From Spirochaetaceae bacterium (lineage in GTDB: Bacteria; Spirochaetota; Spirochaetia; SZUA-6; Bin103): 15,737 nt of DNA. A program made the position numbers and the translations under genes. The notes under the pieces were generated by a model. That model did not search any database. It was given only the letters and a program-made list of their open reading frames with translations, and was not told the origin of the DNA. Below, one piece after another: positions 13,505-15,737 of the stretch. The stretch spans positions 1 to 15,737 of the forward strand of contig JAPOQV010000625.1 of the NCBI GenBank assembly GCA_026710565.1, in the 5' to 3' direction. The first letter of the stretch is position 1, and each line of letters opens with the position of its first letter.

Positions 13505-15711
13505 GCGGTCCGCTGAGCGGCAGCGGACCGTCCCCGCCCGCCGCGCCCGGCGGCGATGGGGAATCGCTGCGCGGCACCGTCCACTCGATCATCTACGTCA
13601 CCGACGACGGCTCCTTCGCGGTCGTGCGCCTGCAGTCGGAAGACGACCCGCATGCCCAGCCGGTGGCCGTCGGCCCGCTGGCCGGCGTGCGCCCGGGCGA
13701 GCTGCTGCACCTGCAGGGCGCGTGGACCCATCACCGCCGGCACGGCCCGCGCTTCGAGGTCACCTCGTTCCATTCCGTGGCACCGAGCACCGCTGCCGGC
13801 ATCGAGCGCTTCCTGGCCTCGCGGCTGGTGAAGGGAGTCGGCCCCGCGCTGGCGCGCCGCATCGTCGCCCGCTTCGGCACCGGCGCGCTGGACGTGCTGG
13901 ACCGCCACGGCGAGCGGCTGACCGAGGTGCCCGGCATCGGCCCCGACCGCCGCGACCGCATCCTGGCCTCCTGGGCCGACCACCGCCAGCTCCGCGACAC
14001 GATGATCTTCCTGCAGGGCCACGGCATCTCCCCCGGCTACGCGCTGCGCATCCACCGCCGCTACGGCTCCGCGGCGCGGCGGGCGGTCACCGACACCCCC
14101 GCCCGGCTGGCCGAGGAGGTGGCAGGCATCGGCTTCCTGATCGCCGACCGCATCGCCGCCTCGCTGGGCGTCGACCGCGACTCCCCGGAGCGGGCCGCGG
14201 CCGGGGTGCTGCACGTGCTGGCGACCGGCGCGTCCCGCGGCCACACGCAGATGCCGCTGGACGCCGTGGCGGAGGCCGGCGCCGAGCTGTTGTCTGTGGA
14301 CGAGGGCGCGGTCCGCGACGCGGTGCGGGCGCTGACGGCTCGCCGAGCGGTGCTGCCCTGTGCAGAAGGCGACGCCGAGGCGATCGCCCTGCCCGACCTG
14401 CGGCGCGCCGAGCAGCGCTCCGCCGACCGGCTGCGGGTGCTGGCCGGCCGGCCGCCGAACCCGTTGCGCCCCGACGTCAGCCGGCTGCTCGACTCCTTCG
14501 AGCGATCGAGCGGCGTCGAGCTGTCGCCCGAGCAGCTCGACGCCGCATCCCAGGCGGCTCGGGCTTCGGTCCTGGTCGTCACCGGTGGGCCTGGAACCGG
14601 CAAGACCACGCTGATTCGGGCGATACTCGGCCTGTATGACGCTGCCGGCGGCCGAGTGCAGCTCGCTGCCCCGACGGGGCGCGCCGCCAAGCGGATCGAG
14701 GAACCGGCCGGGCGGGCGGCTTCGACCATCCACCGGCTGCTGGAGTACAGCCCTCGCGAGGGCCGGTTCCTGCGCGACGCGGAGAACCCGCTGGACTGCG
14801 ACGGGCTGATCCTCGACGAGCTGTCCATGGTGGACGTGACGCTGCTGGACGCCGTGCTTCAGGCCACGCCGCCCGACTGCCGGCTGCTCCTGGTCGGCGA
14901 CAGCGACCAGCTCCCGTCGGTCGGGCCCGGCGACGTGCTGGCCGACCTGATCGCCGCGGGCGTCTGCCCGGTCGCCCGCCTCACCACCGTGTTCCGTCAG
15001 GGCGAGCGCTCGGCCATCGTCATGGCCGCGCACGCCGTCAACCACGGCGAGGTTCCCCGGGGACAGGGCGACGGCGAGGCCGGCGACTACTTCTTCGTCA
15101 GCCGGGACGAGCGGGAGGCCGCGCGCAACACGATCGTGCACCTGGTCACCGAGCGCATGCCGGCGCGCTTCGGGCTCGACCCGCGCACGGACATCCAGGT
15201 GCTGACGCCCATGAACCGCGGCGAGCTTGGCACCGCGGTCCTCAACCGCGAGCTGCAGGCGGCGCTGAACCCGCACGGCGCGGCCATCGAGGGCGCGGCC
15301 GACATCCGCGTGGGTGACCGCGTCATGCAGACCCGCAACGACTACCAGTTGGAGGTGTTCAACGGCGACGTCGGCCTGGTGCGCGACCTGGACGCCGAGG
15401 ACCAGCGCGTGCTGGTCGACTTCGCCGCCGGGCCGGTCTGGTACGAGGCGGCGGAACTGGAATCCCTGGTACCGGCCTACGCGATCACGATCCACAAGTC
15501 GCAGGGCTCGGAGTTCCCGGCGGCGGTGATCTCCATTGCCACCGAGCACTACCCGATGCTGCAGCGCAACCTGCTGTACACGGCGCTGACCCGCGCGCGG
15601 CGGCTGGCGGTGGTGGTGGGCAGCCCCCGCGCCGCGGGCATCGCGGTCGCCAACGCGCAGGCGCGCGAGCGCCACACCGGGCTGGTCGAGCTGCTGACGG
15701 CCGCGCGATGA
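13501..15711 (+). CDS. recD2: RecD2-type ATP-dependent DNA helicase (RecD/TraA family)
   Basis: About 736 residues, the usual RecD2 size. The N-terminal OB-like part (RGTVHSIIYVTDDGSFAVVRL, from 24) is followed by helix-hairpin-helix motifs near 111-126 (KGVGPALARRIVARFG) and 143-155. SF1B helicase motifs are complete: Walker A GGPGTGKTT (362-370), Walker B LILDE (436-440), motif III GDSDQLPSVGPGDVL (466-480), TTVFRQ (495-500), motif V AYAITIHKSQGSEF (659-672) and motif VI LLYTALTRARR (691-701). It unwinds DNA 5' to 3' in repair, independent of RecBC. The start is uncertain: no ATG, GTG or TTG exists in frame between the previous gene's stop and the domain. I give CTG at 13501, overlapping the preceding stop as CTGA; CTG at 13513 or a single-base sequence error near 13556 are alternatives. 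Confidence 0.93.
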   Translation: MSGPLSGSGPSPPAAPGGDGESLRGTVHSIIYVTDDGSFAVVRLQSEDDPHAQPVAVGPLAGVRPGELLHLQGAWTHHRRHGPRFEVTSFHSVAPSTAAGIERFLASRLVKGVGPALARRIVARFGTGALDVLDRHGERLTEVPGIGPDRRDRILASWADHRQLRDTMIFLQGHGISPGYALRIHRRYGSAARRAVTDTPARLAEEVAGIGFLIADRIAASLGVDRDSPERAAAGVLHVLATGASRGHTQMPLDAVAEAGAELLSVDEGAVRDAVRALTARRAVLPCAEGDAEAIALPDLRRAEQRSADRLRVLAGRPPNPLRPDVSRLLDSFERSSGVELSPEQLDAASQAARASVLVVTGGPGTGKTTLIRAILGLYDAAGGRVQLAAPTGRAAKRIEEPAGRAASTIHRLLEYSPREGRFLRDAENPLDCDGLILDELSMVDVTLLDAVLQATPPDCRLLLVGDSDQLPSVGPGDVLADLIAAGVCPVARLTTVFRQGERSAIVMAAHAVNHGEVPRGQGDGEAGDYFFVSRDEREAARNTIVHLVTERMPARFGLDPRTDIQVLTPMNRGELGTAVLNRELQAALNPHGAAIEGAADIRVGDRVMQTRNDYQLEVFNGDVGLVRDLDAEDQRVLVDFAAGPVWYEAAELESLVPAYAITIHKSQGSEFPAAVISIATEHYPMLQRNLLYTALTRARRLAVVVGSPRAAGIAVANAQARERHTGLVELLTAAR

Positions 15712-15737
15712 CCGGCTTCGGCCGCGTCGGCCTGGGC
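15708..15737 (+). CDS. Start of an unidentified gene (3' end cut by window)
   Basis: An ATG at 15708 overlaps the RecD2 stop as ATGA, the same coupling seen elsewhere in this window, and the frame stays open for the ten codons left (MTGFGRVGLG). This is too short to identify a family. Position suggests co-transcription with the helicase gene. Confidence 0.4.
   Translation, partial: MTGFGRVGLG

Noticed and set aside
13438..15675. Minus-strand open frame of 745 codons opposite the RecD2 gene
   Set aside because: Low-complexity Arg/Gly/Ala/Val-rich translation with no motif; it is a shadow of the helicase gene.

Overview
This is a GC-rich bacterial window (by eye about two-thirds G+C) with dense coding, short intergenic gaps and frequent stop/start overlaps. 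It carries ten complete protein genes of assignable family, a two-gene toxin-antitoxin module, a gene cut by each window edge and one candidate leader ORF; I saw no rRNA, tRNA, CRISPR array or insertion sequence. The organism looks like an environmental heterotroph with an outer membrane: the solute-binding protein has a cleavable signal peptide but no lipobox cysteine. The gene content (LplB/LplC-type sugar permeases, phytanoyl-CoA dioxygenase, BNR/sialidase-fold protein, GH10-like proteins, amidohydrolase plus Rieske protein) is familiar from uncultured marine, sponge or sediment lineages such as Spirochaetota, Poribacteria or Planctomycetota relatives. That placement is inference, with low confidence.

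Layout. (1) 1-1206, plus strand: the 3' part of an amidohydrolase_2 gene, then a small Rieske [2Fe-2S] protein. (2) 1222-2781, minus: a GH10-like TIM-barrel protein, divergent from (3) 2926-4865, plus: a phytanoyl-CoA dioxygenase-like oxygenase and an Asp-box (sialidase-fold) protein overlapping by ATGA. A 14-bp hairpin at 4868-4910 separates this from (4) 4952-11792, minus, a probable carbohydrate uptake and catabolism cluster. In order of transcription it holds a SelA-fold PLP enzyme, a second GH10-like protein with an N-terminal beta domain, a possible 30-aa leader ORF, two LplB/LplC-type permeases and a periplasmic solute-binding protein. No ABC ATPase or transcription regulator is present, so those would have to come from elsewhere. 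(5) 11977-12629, plus: an RHH antitoxin and VapC-type PIN toxin. (6) 12686 to the end, plus: SirB1/transglutaminase-like protein, RecD2-type helicase and the first codons of another gene.

How they may work together. The minus-strand cluster reads as import of an oligosaccharide or sugar-acid ligand through the permeases, glycan processing by GH10-like proteins, and an SelA-fold lyase or related enzyme acting on an amino-sugar or amino-acid intermediate. The PhyH, sialidase-fold, amidohydrolase and Rieske genes add oxidative and hydrolytic functions whose substrates cannot be read from sequence.

The most unusual signals are regulatory. Both GH10-like genes carry the same promoter-like arrangement, TTGAC-18 nt-CAGCGT, with the ATG only 8-10 nt further on. 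A close variant (TTGAC-18 nt-AAGCAT-6 nt-ATG) precedes the possible leader ORF in front of the transporter, and a similar arrangement precedes the SirB1 gene. This pattern suggests leaderless transcription. The RecD2 gene lacks any ATG/GTG/TTG at the expected start.
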